Shown one piece after another: positions 11,801-22,030 of a stretch of 64,000 bases of DNA. The notes beneath the pieces were generated by a model, which saw only the letters and a program-made list of their open reading frames with translations, ran no database searches and had not been told where the DNA came from. Numbering within the stretch: the first letter of the stretch is position 1; every line of letters starts with the position of its first letter. The position numbers and the translations under genes were made by a program. Origin of the DNA: Scalesia atractyloides (taxonomy: Eukaryota > Streptophyta > Magnoliopsida > Asterales > Asteraceae); NCBI GenBank assembly GCA_947069175.1, contig CAMTDV010001633.1:60866102-60930101 (forward strand). Reading direction: 5' to 3'.

Positions 11801-13446
11801 ACAGTTTCAGTCCACACTAGTTTTAAATTTTAACAGTTTCAGTCCACACCAGTGTTAGTGGTGTGGACTAAAACTGTTAAATCAGCAAACTAATGGACTA
11901 AAACTGTTAAAATCGGCAAACTAATGGACTATAAATGCAACTTTTAAACTATTGGACTGAAAGTGTTAAAATTAGCAAACCACAGGGACGAAAATTGAGG
12001 TATACTCTATTTGTTTTGATATTTAGGTTGTGGATTATAAAAATTCATTGCTTCAATGCAGAGTGTTCTAATGATTATAGTAAGGACACTTCTTCGGATC
12101 ACAATCTTGATTTGAGCTTAGGTCAGAATTTGGCCCCGAGTGGTCAACATAATCAAGACCTTGGTTTGAGACCTATGGTATGTTTCAAATTGTTATCTAA
12201 AAGTTTTTATGAGTAGGATTGTTAAAATTGTGCATCAAAGCTTGCTCGAAATCAGCTCGGAAATAAATACCGGCTGATGGGACTTTAAATTTTGAGCCAA
12301 CATGAGTTTGCTTGTTTACTCAACTTTTATAGAAATAAAAAAACTTTTATAGAAATAAAAAATAGTTATACACCCTTTTTATATATGTATCTTATGTGAA
12401 AAATTGTTAAGGTTTATTATATCCATTCCTATGTGTAAGAAATATACATTTCAAAAATAGACGAGTTGGCTCGTTCCATGGCAAGCTGACTCCAGCTTTA
12501 TTTGAATGGAACTCGAGCTCAAATAATAGCTTGTTAAAGGTTTTCAAGCCGAATTGAGCAATTGGCTTGTTTAACTTCGAATTGGAGCTCGCTTGGCTCG
12601 CTTTGTGAGCTACTCTTCTCATATATTTTAGAGTAAATTACTTTTTGAGTCCCTGTGTTTTAAGGATTTTAATCACTTGAGTCCAAAATAAAAAAAGTTT
12701 AACGCCCTGAGTCCCTAACCGCTCTTTTTTATGATGGTGGTCGTTGTGAAGCCAGCGGCAACGACAGGTTTGCCTTACAGGTTTTCAATATAACATCGTT
12801 GGCGATTCAGTATATATTATGTATTTTATTTTTATGTTTTTAATGTTAGGGGTATTTTAGTCTTTTCAAGAAAAACTGGCATAATATTCTAAGAGTGTTA
12901 AAATATTGGACTCAAAAGGGTTAAATCCACTAAAACACAGGATTCAAAAAGTAATTTACTCTATATGTTATGTAACTAAACTAAAGGCACGCGCAAGTCG
13001 GAGGGAAAGGTATAACGAGACAGAGACATTGCAGCTTCTAAGTCAGACACATCTTCAAACCGTTGGATCATCTGAAATAAACTATGAACCGCGTGGATAC
13101 GATCATCAAACAAGAACTGTTGACCCGCATATGTTTCATATGCCACGACCACCCTTCCTCAGTTCTTCCAATCACCAAGTGAGTGATGAGTCATTATTCG
13201 CCCGCCTAAACTCTTTCAATTTTCCAACATTGGTTTAATCGGTTCCTTATTAAATGTTCGTAGACTCAGCGGTCGAGCAGCACAACGATTGCAGGCGGGC
13301 ACGAGTGGAACAACAATGTACATATGTATGCAAACAGTGCTGCAGCATCATCAGGATTCCCACAACATAGATTTAACATGAGACAACCAGCAGCCCCACC
13401 ACATGCTCAAACAACATGGTTGAACAACAGTGACTACAGTTTTTGA
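8834..13446 (+). CDS. AP2: APETALA2-like transcription factor (euAP2 lineage, miR172 target)
   Basis: Ten exons with GT..AG borders join in phase: 8834-9321, 9583-9608, 9739-9769, 9907-9994, 10312-10457, 11416-11460, 11551-11642, 12062-12177, 12987-13178, 13264-13446; 1,407 bp, 468 residues, close to Arabidopsis AP2 in length and exon number. The start is the ATG of MWDLNGSPD, the usual euAP2 N-terminus. The protein has VTHQFFP (near residue 75), a basic KKSRRGPRSR segment, AP2 domain 1 (about 145-205) from QYRGVTFYRR to ADINF, AP2 domain 2 (about 237-297) from KYRGVTLHKCGRW, an EAR repressor motif LDLSL (321-325), and the miR172 site in exon 10. It should be a nuclear DNA-binding regulator of floral organ identity, flowering time and seed traits. 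Odd points: GQFFG where GQFLG is usual, IKYNG where IKCNG is usual, and large MITE-bearing introns. It could be AP2 itself or its close paralogue TOE3; splice sites are my reading. Confidence 0.9.
11010..11255. repeat. 121-bp tandem duplication in AP2-like intron 5
   Basis: The words TTTTTACACAAAA, TAAATAGCTAAACC, ACAAGACAGATGATAACAAC and AAATTTATTTAAAA occur twice, with TAAATAGC at 11,042 and 11,163, so the period is 121 bp. The copies differ mainly in A-run length. It lies in the longest intron (10,458-11,415). Confidence 0.9.
11702..12008. mobile_element. Fold-back MITE in AP2-like intron 7
   Basis: The left end has AGTAAACTTCAATTTTCGTC and the right end is its inverted counterpart (AGAGTATACCTCAATTTTCG on the other strand). 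Internal words such as 'CATTAGTTTGCT' and 'AACAGTTTCAGTCCACAC' also occur in both orientations, so nearly the whole 307 bp folds on itself. ATTTGTTT occurs just left (11,693-11,700) and right (12,009-12,016), consistent with an 8-bp (hAT) or, with one mismatch, a 9-bp (MULE) target duplication. Confidence 0.8.
12236..12615. repeat. GCTCG-rich dispersed repeat in AP2-like intron 8
   Basis: Words such as GCTCGAAATCAGCTCGG at the left and GAGCTCGCTTGGCTCGC at the right, with GGCTCGTTCCATGGC between, are typical of a common plant fold-back repeat. Complementarity between the ends is weak and I found no clear target duplication. A 22-bp direct duplication (ACTTTTATAGAAATAAAAAA) sits at about 12,326-12,365. 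Confidence 0.4.
12631..12961. mobile_element. MULE-like MITE next to the AP2-like exon 9 splice acceptor
   Basis: Ends are GAGTAAATTACTTTTTGAGT and its inverted partner (GAGTAAATTACTTTTTGAAT on the other strand), extended by TCC.GTGTTTTA. Flanks TATATTTTA (12,622-12,630) and TATATGTTA (12,962-12,970) are a 9-bp target duplication with one mismatch. The element ends 25 bp before the proposed exon 9 start at 12,987, so the branch point must lie in those 25 bp or inside the MITE. Confidence 0.85.
13340..13360 (+). promoter_or_regulatory. miR172 target site in AP2-like exon 10
   Basis: The 21-nt stretch CTGCAGCATCATCAGGATTC plus a final C encodes the conserved AAASSGF region and matches the miR172 binding site of euAP2 genes. 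Most plant AP2 genes end the site in T (pairing with miR172a-type 5' A); the final C here would pair with the 5' G of miR172e-type isoforms. The site should subject the transcript to cleavage and translational repression. Confidence 0.9.
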
Positions 13447-13660
13447 TATTAGAGATCAATGGTTTGTGTTAATTAACTTCTGTTTTGCGAGGGTTCTAGA
13501 TCTTAGAGAATGTAACCAAAGGACGAATGATTTTGTGTTTCAATGAATCCTTTGGATTTGGGTGCTCAATTTCAAAAAGAAAAATCAGATAAATTCGATT
13601 GTGTACTGTTTTTTGAGTTGTAAATTGTTATATTCTGTTTTTATTAAGATGGGAAATTAT
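13447..13660 (+). terminator. 3' UTR region of AP2-like gene
   Basis: TGA ends at 13,446. The following AT-rich sequence includes AATGAA near 13,543 and T-rich runs near 13,600-13,645, plausible plant polyadenylation signals. The exact site cannot be read. Confidence 0.4.
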
Positions 13661-13789
13661 GGAAGATCGTATTCGACAAAATGGGCAACTATTTCTACGT
13701 GAGAACAGGTCATATGTCTGGTTGGTTCGATACAAGAACAAATACGATATTAGTTTGTTTAATACGAACTTTTTTAACGGCAAAGGTTA

Positions 13790-13902
13790 ATTAACCCTAC
13801 TTCTAAACTACACAAATAATTCAATAAATACTAAATTACATTCTATGCCAGGATTCGAACTTGGTCTTTTCTCCAGGAGGTAAGAGCCTCTACCACCTAA
13901 CT
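13790..13902 (-). mobile_element. SINE-like sequence interrupted by a fold-back element
   Basis: On the minus strand GTGGTAGAGGCTCTTACC (A-box-like) is followed by CAAGTTCGAATCCTGG (B-box-like), then an AT-rich body toward 13,790. The tRNA-like head is cut at 13,902 by the insertion 13,903-14,548; minus-strand CTATAGTTGGGT at 14,552-14,563 may be its missing 5' end. Confidence 0.4.
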
Positions 13903-14548
13903 GGGGCTGTAAACGAACCGAACGATCAGCGAACAGTTCGTGAACCGTTCGGCGGGTAGTTCATTTACGTTCGTCCGTTTAATTAATGAACGAACATGAC
14001 CAATAAATTATGTTTGGTTAGTTAAATGAACGAATACGAACAAATGTCTTGTTCATTCAATTACGCTCGTGAACATTCAGTAATGTGTTCGTGAACATTC
14101 GTTCACGTTCATTTGTTTATGTTATTCATTGAAGATTTTTTAGCATTTATTTTTTATCTAAACTTTTTATATTCTTTAATTATTATTTATCTCATTATCC
14201 AAACAAATAAAAAGGGAAACCCTATCTCCACTTTATTTACGCACTACTCCATTTTCCTTCTTATTATTCACATCGGAAAATACTATTGACCTTCGTTCGA
14301 CGATTAGGGCTTCAAGGTCTAGCGCCGCTCCCTCTCAACATCCACCTCTAGCCACCGTCGTCTTCGCCGATTTATCTGTGTTCATGAATCGTTCGTGAAC
14401 ACGTTCCTTTCCTTAGTTAACGAACACGAACAGAAATTCTTATTCGATAAGTGTTCATGAGTCGTTCGTGAACACATTATATCCTTAACGAACGAATACG
14501 AACAAGACCTTGTTCGTGTTCATTCGGTTTGTTTACAAGCCGGCCTAC
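13903..14548. mobile_element. Fold-back element rich in GTTCGTGAAC words, hAT-like
   Basis: It begins GGGGCTGTAAACGAACCGAA and ends with an inverted match (TTCGGTTTGTTTACAAGCC). Flanks ACCTAACT (13,895-13,902) and ACCCAACT (14,549-14,556) make an 8-bp target duplication with one mismatch. The body is filled with GTTCGTGAAC/GTTCATTT/GAACGAA dyads at irregular spacing. No coding capacity. The TIR match beyond 19 bp is poor, so the outer borders are uncertain. Confidence 0.55.
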
Positions 14549-14689
14549 ACCCAACTATAGCTGGAATGGCCTTTTTTAATACGATAATATATATATTGGT
14601 ATAACTGATTACAGTTTTATATTATTTTATATGCATCTAAACTTTTTATAAAATTAAAAAAGAGGGCTTATGGGTTAAAGATTAAAATG

Positions 14690-14790
14690 CATTTTAGTCG
14701 ATGTTGGGTAGCCCAATTGATAGAGTCACATACCTCTTATAAGAAAGGTCCTAGATTAAAACCTAAACAAGAAGAAAAAATTTAGAATTA
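14690..14790 (+). mobile_element. Second tRNA-like SINE fragment
   Basis: TTGGGTAGCCCAATTGATAG resembles an A box and GGTCCTAGATTAAAACC a decayed B box about 30 bp on, with an A-rich tail (AAGAAGAAAAAA). Heavily decayed; called on layout only. Confidence 0.3.
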
Positions 14791-15049
14791 TTTGTGTAAA
14801 CTGTAAAGGAGGTATCCGTTAATAAAATGCAATCAGGCAACTTTCTACTTATAGTATTTCACTTGTTTTCATAGAACTATAAATTTTTTTGTTTGTTTAT
14901 TTCACTCGTTAAAAATTAAACACTTCATGTTAACTAATTTTTTTGTTAGAAAAATAACTTTATAACTAAAGGAATGGCCATTAGCAATTTGATTATTGTA
15001 AAAACTGGACTAAAATATTGATAAACATAAACTAAGGGTTAAAATGTAT

Positions 15050-15600
15050 TTGTACTAGGTTAGAATTTTATGTATTGTTTCGGTTGAATAAAACCTTGTT
15101 TATCTTTAAAACGCTTATTTATATACTAAATTATAAATCAATATATCTTTAAAAACTTTGTTTATTACACGGGTTGACTAAATGTAATTTTATATATTAA
15201 GTAATAAAAAAATTATATCTTTAAAAACCCTGCGTATTGTACAAGTTGAATAAATGTAATTTCCTATACTAAATAATAAAAAAAAGTTATATGTTTAAAA
15301 ACTCCATGTATTACACGGATTGAATAAATCTAATTTTGTATACTAAATAATAAAACTGTTATATTTTTGAAAAACCCCACGTATTACACGGGTAAAATAT
15401 ATCTAATTTTATATACCAAATAAAAAAATTGTATCTTTAAAAACCTTGTGTATTACACGGGTTGAATAAATAAAATTTTGTATGGTAAATAATAAAAAAT
15501 ATATCTTTAAACAACCCTGTGTGTTACACGGGTTGAATAAATCTAATTTTATATACCTAATAAAAAGTTATATCTTTAAAAAACTAACGGATATATTCGA
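15050..15600. repeat. ~71-bp degenerate tandem repeat (ACACGGGTTGAATAAAT)
   Basis: About seven units. Each has a TATCTTTAAAAAC word, a variable CCTGTGTA part, TTACACGGGTTGAATAAATC and then TAATTTTATATACTAAATAA. The TACACGG-like words fall near 15,168, 15,239, 15,311, 15,383, 15,452 and 15,525, so the period is 69-72 bp. The last unit marks the start of the large duplicated segment (15,508). Confidence 0.9.
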
Positions 15601-15770
15601 TACGTGATGGATAGGGTGATTACGGAGATGGTTCTTGAAAATAAAATAGGTTATTTAAGAAGAAAATCAACAGTCATTTGAGAGATAAAACGTTGGTACC
15701 GATTCCGACAATTTGATTTATATATTATGTATAAAATCGATATAACATTTTTTTAAAATGAAAATAAAAA

Positions 15771-16790
15771 TAAATAATATATTAACACAAAGTTTGGTTT
15801 TTGTAATAAATAATTTATTTTATTTAAAAATATCTTAAACTAGAAATAAGACCCGCGCGCATTGTGGCGCGAGTACATTGCAAATATTGAATTGATTACT
15901 TCAAACATTGTGTGATGTTTTAACCATATGAAAACACACGTTTTGACGTATCTAATTGAACTCAGTGTAACCTATATAAGCATTGCGATTGGATCAAAAC
16001 GTCAAGTGAATCGAGTTTATACCATACAATCATAGCGTATAATATGTGACGTGACTCATATATAGAAAACATTATCAGCTATAAAGGAAAACCGACACAT
16101 TTAATCAAAAGGGATTAATTAGAATTTTCGAAAGGGGGGAGCACAATTTGACTCCACTCGGTTCGAAACAAAATTTATGAAACATACATAAAAAAATATC
16201 ACGAAAACGTATTAGATTTGACCGAACTCGTTTTCTAAAAAACTTTACGTTGAAATGTAGATCAACTCGAATTTATACTAAATAAATAATATATTAACAC
16301 AAAGGTTGGTTTTCGTGATAAATAATTTGTTTTATTTAAAAATATCTTAAACTAGCAATAAGACACGCGCGCATTGCGGTGTACGTACATCGCAACTATT
16401 GAATAGATTAGTTCAAACCTTATATGATGCTTTAACCATATGAAACCACACATTTTGACGAATGTAATTGAACTCAGTGTAACCTATACAAGCATTGCGA
16501 TTGGATCAAAATGTAAGGTGAACCGAGTTTATACCCTACAATCATAACGTATAATATGTGACTCGACTCATATCTAGAAACATTATGAGGTATAAAGGAA
16601 AATCGGCACGTGTAATCAAAAGGATTAATTAAAGTTTTCGAAGGGGGGGGGGGGGGGCATAATTTGATTCCACTTAATTCAAAACAAAATTTATGAAACA
16701 TACATAAAAAATATCACAATAATGTATTAGATCTGATCGGACTCGTTTTCTAGAAAAGTTTACGTTGAAACGTAGACCAACTCGAATTTA
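15771..16790. repeat. Two tandem copies of a 512-bp unit
   Basis: TAAATAATATATTAACAC opens each unit at 15,771 and 16,283. Shared blocks include GATAAATAATTTGTTTTATT-like, AAATATCTTAAACTAG, ATAAGAC.CGCGCGCATTG, ATTGAACTCAGTGTAACC, AAGCATTGCGATTGGATC, and GTTTACGTTGAAACGTAGA. The copies are roughly 85-90% identical by eye, far older than the large duplication. A third, partial unit follows to about 16,930. A G run at 16,641 is 16-17 long here and about 9 long in copy 2 (45,248). The same pair recurs at 44,375-45,400. Confidence 0.85.
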
Positions 16791-18959
16791 TCCCAAAACG
16801 TACATAAAAATATGCACGTAAAAATGTTTTTTAAATGAAAACATTTTATATTTGAACTAACTCATTTTTCAGAAAAAGTTTACATTGAAACGTAGAGCAA
16901 ATCGAATTAATACCGGCACGTATATAAAAATATACATACAAAAAATTAGTTTTTTAAGTAAAGGGAGTTAAGAGGTAAAGTCGGGAAAATTATTAGTAAA
17001 AAACTTAACAGATAAAAAACGTTCGTTAAACCGTCCCAGGTAGCAAATGTCACACCACTACCAATGACCATCAACATCGTAAAAGCTTGTAAAACTAAAA
17101 TAAATAAAAGGCGAAATAATAATATTAGACGAAAAGCATACGTAAAATCGTTGAACCACGCACGCCCGTTGCGGCGTGTTAATGCGATGAAGTTAGAGTG
17201 AAATGTAAAACGTAGAAAAGAATAAATAAGTGATCTAGGACTGGCACGTTGCGACGCATCTGTGAAACGGGAAAAAATAGACGCATTTCGACGAGCCTGT
17301 CAAACAGGAAAAAATAGACTAAAAAACGTTGAACCCCACACGAACCTTGTGGCGTGTTAACTCACAAAATTCAAAACGAAACTAAAAACTTCCCAAAGAT
17401 GAAATGTATAGAGGACCAAAGTTGAAAATAAAGAAAAAGTGTTTGGGTTAAATAGAAAAGGATGAAAAGCTTTAAGTTAAAAGTAAAAAAAAAATATAAG
17501 GGTTAAAAAGAAAAATGTGAAAATCTTTGGGTTAAAAGTGAATTTTTTTTTTTGAAAAACTCGGTAACATCTCAAAAACATATTTGGTAATAAACCAAAT
17601 TAGCCGAGAATGAGTAGGTAAAATATCATTTGTGGTAAAAGTTAATCCGATAAACATTAGAATTTAAATAAATAAATCTAATGTTAAATAAAAGATAAAC
17701 GAATGCTTTTTAGAAAATAAAGTTTATAAAAGGCCCGGGCTACCAAGACTTAATTTAAATCGCGTTGTAGTATTCCCGAACTTGATAAGTCTGATTATCC
17801 TGTTTGTTTAATAATTGGCATGATGTATATGACTAAGAATATTAACCGAGTTAACATGTTAGTTTATTTATGAAGGTTAAGTAAGTTATAAGCAAACAAA
17901 ATACTAACCAAACCTAAGGGACTAAAGTTGGTTAAGTGTGAAAGGTGTTTTGTAAAAATAGATGGAAAAATAAAACTCAGGTTTGGTGTTTGTGTGTATG
18001 AACGAGACTGAGAGAGAGAGATGTGAAGTTTCTCTTCAAAATCCCTAATACACAAAATCAATGGATTGAAGGTGAAATCCCAGTGATTCCCTTGCATGTT
18101 TGATGATTTTTAGCTTTCTAACATTATCTAAACCTAATCTATGTGATGAAGTTATGTCTGATGAGTTTTTATGTTAAGTGGATTTGATGAAGTGATGAGA
18201 TTAATAATGTAGGGATGTTCACAATCTATCATACTTTCTTGTATATGTAAATTACTTGAGCAATTTAAAGATTTAATCTAAGTGTTCATACTTGTCATGA
18301 AGTGGGTTTTGATGATATGATGAAATTGATGTTGTAATAGTGATACAATCATCATGTTTACTGGTTTGTGTGAGAAACTTGAATAATTTAGTTGTTAGGA
18401 TAAATGTCTAATTATATGATGAAATGGGGTTTTGCATAAGAGATGAAAACCCCAAGTTCTAGTAGGATAGATTGATGAATTAGCATGTGATAATTGAAAG
18501 TTATGTTGACTTGATGTTAATAAGTGTATAAACTTGTTGAATTGTAAGAAATATGGTGAATTTGATAGAGAAATTTAGCTAATATGATGGCCTAAGAATG
18601 ATGCCCACCAAGTATTAGATGAAATGCCTAAATAAGTTTTGTTGAACTTGTTAGTGCATTTATATATGTCAAACGGCAATTTGACTTTTGAGCTATAATG
18701 GAATTGAATGAGAAATATAGTATAAAAGTCCATAAGATGTGATGTTCATGATATAGGATGACTTATCTAACCATCTTGTGGATTTTATATGATAATTTGA
18801 CTCTTGACAAGCTAGGTGGGAGCTTGGAAAGAAATGGGTCAAGCGAGTTAAAGATGCGAGAAAGCATGACCGGTAGAAAGGTAAGTAAAGCTTACACCTC
18901 TTAAATAGAACCACTACTTATGTAATTGATTAGAAACAAGATGAACAAAGAATTATGAT

Positions 18960-19560
18960 TTTGTTAAGAATAAGACCCCATGGTGTAAACCATGAGACGG
19001 GTTAAAATGGATAAGGTTATGACAAAACTATATTTTTAGTGATAAATGATAACGCAATAACATGACCCTATGGTATAAACCATAAATGGTTAAATGAGTA
19101 AAAAAGGCTAGTAACCACATATTGGTTATTAAATAATGAAATTTTGAAATAGGACCCTATGGTGTAAACCATAACGGGTCAAACGAGTAAAAAGGCGATT
19201 AACCTCATATTGGTTATTTAATAATGAATTTTTGAAATAGGACCCTATGGTGTAAACCATAACAGGTCAAACGAGTAAAAAGGGCGAATAACCACATATT
19301 AGTTATTAAATAATGAATTTTTGAATAGGACCCTATGGTGTAAACCATAACGGGTCAAACGAGTAAAATGACGAGTAACCATATATCAGTTTTTAACATA
19401 ACATTTTTTTTTGGAAATGGGACCCTATGTGGGAACCATAACGGGTTAAACGAATAATATGGTAAGTAATCGCGTATTTGTGATTAAACAAGGAATTTTT
19501 TTAAATAAGACCCCTATGGTGTAAACCATGAAAGTTCAAATGGGGTAAGATGGTAAGTGA
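18960..19560. repeat. 88-bp tandem repeat with ATGGTGTAAACCAT dyad
   Basis: About seven units starting near 18,966, 19,064, 19,152, 19,241, 19,328, 19,421 and 19,508. Each has GACCCTATGGTGTAAACCAT, then AACGGGTCAAACGAGTAAAA, GGCGAGTAACCACATATTGG and an AATAATGAATTTTTGAA tail. ATGGT and ACCAT form a small dyad in nearly every unit. Middle units are most alike, the outer ones more diverged. The same array is at about 47,565-48,165 in copy 2. Confidence 0.9.
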
Positions 19561-20274
19561 GCACCTTTTTGGCAATAAACAATACTTAATCAGAGAAATG
19601 CTAAAAGGGTAGGCCAAGAACGGTTCAAATGGACAATCGGGTCAAACGGGACAAATGGTGATGTTTAATGCTTTGTTTGTTAAGTTTCATGCTTATACGT
19701 AAGTATAATGTATCAGCATGCATTACCATGAATTAGAAAATAGAATCGCATGGTATTGATAACGGGTCATTGCTTTGTGTAACACCCCGACCACGTGGAA
19801 CTTGTGGTGGAAATGTCGGGGAGTCACGTTACAAATTGTTCACAACACATGGTACTAAAGTTTCATTATATTGCTTACATTTTTTTTACAAACACAAAGG
19901 AGTACAAGTAATTGTTTTTAAATGTATAAGCAATCTAAGGCCCGAGTGCGTTCCTATGTGTAATGTCGATACCTGAAACATATGTGAAAATAGATGGTTA
20001 ACAATAATGTTGGTGAGTGACATAGGTCTTGTGGTCAAGTATATGGCAAAAGTTTGTTATTGCAGTATTGTTCAATCACACGAGTTGACGAGTGAAAATA
20101 GATTTTTGTAGCCAATATATGGCAACAAGTTCAGTATTGCAACACATCGTGTTTGATAGTAAAACTTTGTGACAAAAGGGTATTGTGGATGGAATTATGT
20201 ATAAAACCAAGCAATTTGTGTTAACAAAAATTGTACATTGTACTTTGTTTCATCATAACTTAAAATCTTCAAGT

Positions 20275-20388
20275 GATTTGAATAACGCTACGATGAGTAA
20301 TACGATAAGGGCACTTATATATAGGAAGTACGAGCGGTGTATCCATTATGCCCTTATCGTATTACACTCGTCTCATTATTCGAAATCA
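20275..20388. repeat. Imperfect inverted repeat (long hairpin)
   Basis: AATACGATAAGGGCA at 20,299-20,313 pairs exactly with TGCCCTTATCGTATT at 20,349-20,363, and the stem extends outward with bulges through GATGAGT/ACTCGTC to GATTTGAATAA / TTATTCGAAATC. The loop is 35 nt. Copy 2 carries the same hairpin at about 48,880-48,993. Confidence 0.85.
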
Positions 20389-21954
20389 CTTTTAGATTCA
20401 TGTTATAACGCCACACAATTTCACACATAAACATAGAAATCGCGAATAACTAGTGAAAGTACTATTAGAAATCCAATCAAGGATTTAGAATGGTACTTTG
20501 AGGATCCAACAAGGATCTCACATGTGATTTGTACTTTGTTTCACCACACTTGATTTGCACGTAAACACTTGGCATAGAAACCAACCAAGAACTTGCGAAA
20601 GTAGTTCTAGAAATCCAATCAAGCATTTAAAGTAGTACTTTGAGTATCCAACAAGGATGTGGGATTTGTAGTTTGTTTCCCCACATAATTTTTACACACA
20701 AAGAGCACTTAGTATACATATATGCCATACGTGTTATTTGAGAAAATCGTTAGCACATATGAATCACCCCGAAACATTTTGAAAATGTAAAAGTGGGGAC
20801 TACGTACTCACTGGTTGCTTAAATGATGTTCCTACATGTGCTCGTAAAGCTCAAGTGTTTCCTAGAAATAAGGATTTGTTCATCAAAGTTTTGTTGTGAT
20901 AATGTTTGTGGATGAATATGGGTTATGGAAACATCGTAACATTAAAGAAGTTTCGATGTTTTTAGAAGATATGAGATTTTGACCGCCTCCTGTGTTGTTT
21001 TTGTAAAATTATAAAAAATTTCTAGTCTACTAAATCAGAGTGTGTTCTACAACTTTTATTTAGAATGTTTTTTTTTCTGTTTGGAACCTGGAAATGGTAA
21101 AAAAAATATTGATCTTTACAAATTATTCAGTTTTGACCTTTGGTTTGGTTTTACACAATTGAGGGACTAAACATAGGTGTTTGTAGATGTATCATACATC
21201 GTTGAAACCACATTTTGATGAACTTGCTCAAAATGTAAGAGTTTACTTTGTTTGGTTAAGTTTTGACCAAGTTATGACTGGTTAAAGTAACAACATAGAA
21301 TCTGTCCAAAACAGGAAGTTTTCATCGGTAGTCTATTAATGCGTAAAATATGGATTTTGACGGAAGAGTGAATATGATGTCGTTTATAACCATATGATCC
21401 AAGGATATCATGTAACATGGTTGGTTAAACCTATCATTTTGATTGGAAAGTGTTTTGACTCGTTACGACTAGTTTACACTAATTAACTAGTCGTATGCGC
21501 AAAACGGGTCCGGATGGTCGATGGGTCTTATGACGAGTCCGACATGTCAAAACAAGTTTCATGATGTTATATGATCATTTCTTTAGTTATAACATAGATC
21601 ATATAAGTTTAAAACCATTTTATGCTAAAAAAGTTATTTTTGACATTTTAAAATATATATAGTTGACTCATCATTTAACCCATCAAACGATATGACCATA
21701 AGGTATAAACTCAGAGGGTTATTCCCTATATCACTATCGTCATGTTTTTGGGCTTGATTGGGTCCTAAGTGTAACATCCGTCGAAAAACGGGTTTTCAAA
21801 ACCCGCTTCGTTTATTAATCGAATAGTCAGTTACAAATTTTCGTTGCTTATTTAATGCTCTTTTTAATTTTAAACAATACATAGTTAATAAATATATTAG
21901 AATTTATAAACTATAGTTAATAAACAATAAAAACGGTTGAAGAAAAAAATAAAT

Positions 21955-22030
21955 GCCGTTGCCGAGTTTCGAACCCGGGTCAGCCGGCTCACTTAACACA
22001 CAAGCCTTTCACCACTCCGCCACTTGACTT
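21955..22030 (-). repeat. Antisense Ser/Leu-tRNA-like module in LTR A
   Basis: On the minus strand AAGTGGCGGAGTGGTGAAAG is a good A box (tRNA Ser/Leu D-arm type) and GACCCGGGTTCGAAACTCGG carries the B box with a nearly intact T-stem; the interval fits a long-variable-arm tRNA. T-rich sequence follows. No full acceptor stem, so it is tRNA-like, not a tRNA gene. Homologous modules occur at the same place in every LTR here. Confidence 0.7.

Larger units (their letters stand above)
15508..21769. repeat. Large duplicated segment, copy 1
   Basis: This 6.26-kb gene-free stretch recurs at 44,112-50,369 in the same orientation with about 30 single-base or small length differences seen by eye (about 99.5% identity). 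It contains two tandem copies of a 512-bp unit, a chain of 88-bp repeats and a long hairpin. Composition and words such as GGGTCAAACGAGTAA look like decayed LTR-retrotransposon DNA, but no gag or pol is readable. TGTAACACCCCGACCACG at 19,779 looks like an LTR start but I could not find its end. It abuts LTR A at the target duplication CTAAG (21,765-21,769). Confidence 0.9.

Noticed and set aside
12906..13238. 110-codon open frame starting inside the MITE
   Set aside because: Only the part from 12,987 to 13,178 is exon 9 of the AP2-like gene; the rest is MITE and intron.
18960..19560. CRISPR-like regular repeat array
   Set aside because: Units are contiguous diverging 88-bp tandem repeats without conserved-repeat/unique-spacer alternation, in a plant genome with no cas genes.
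19779..20900. A further LTR beginning TGTAACACCCCGACCACG
   Set aside because: The start looks convincing but I found neither a matching end nor a target duplication, so I did not list it as an element.
21457..21486. Short palindrome ACGACTAGTT with AACTAGTCGT
   Set aside because: A 10-bp stem with a 10-nt loop; real but common by chance in 64 kb and without context.
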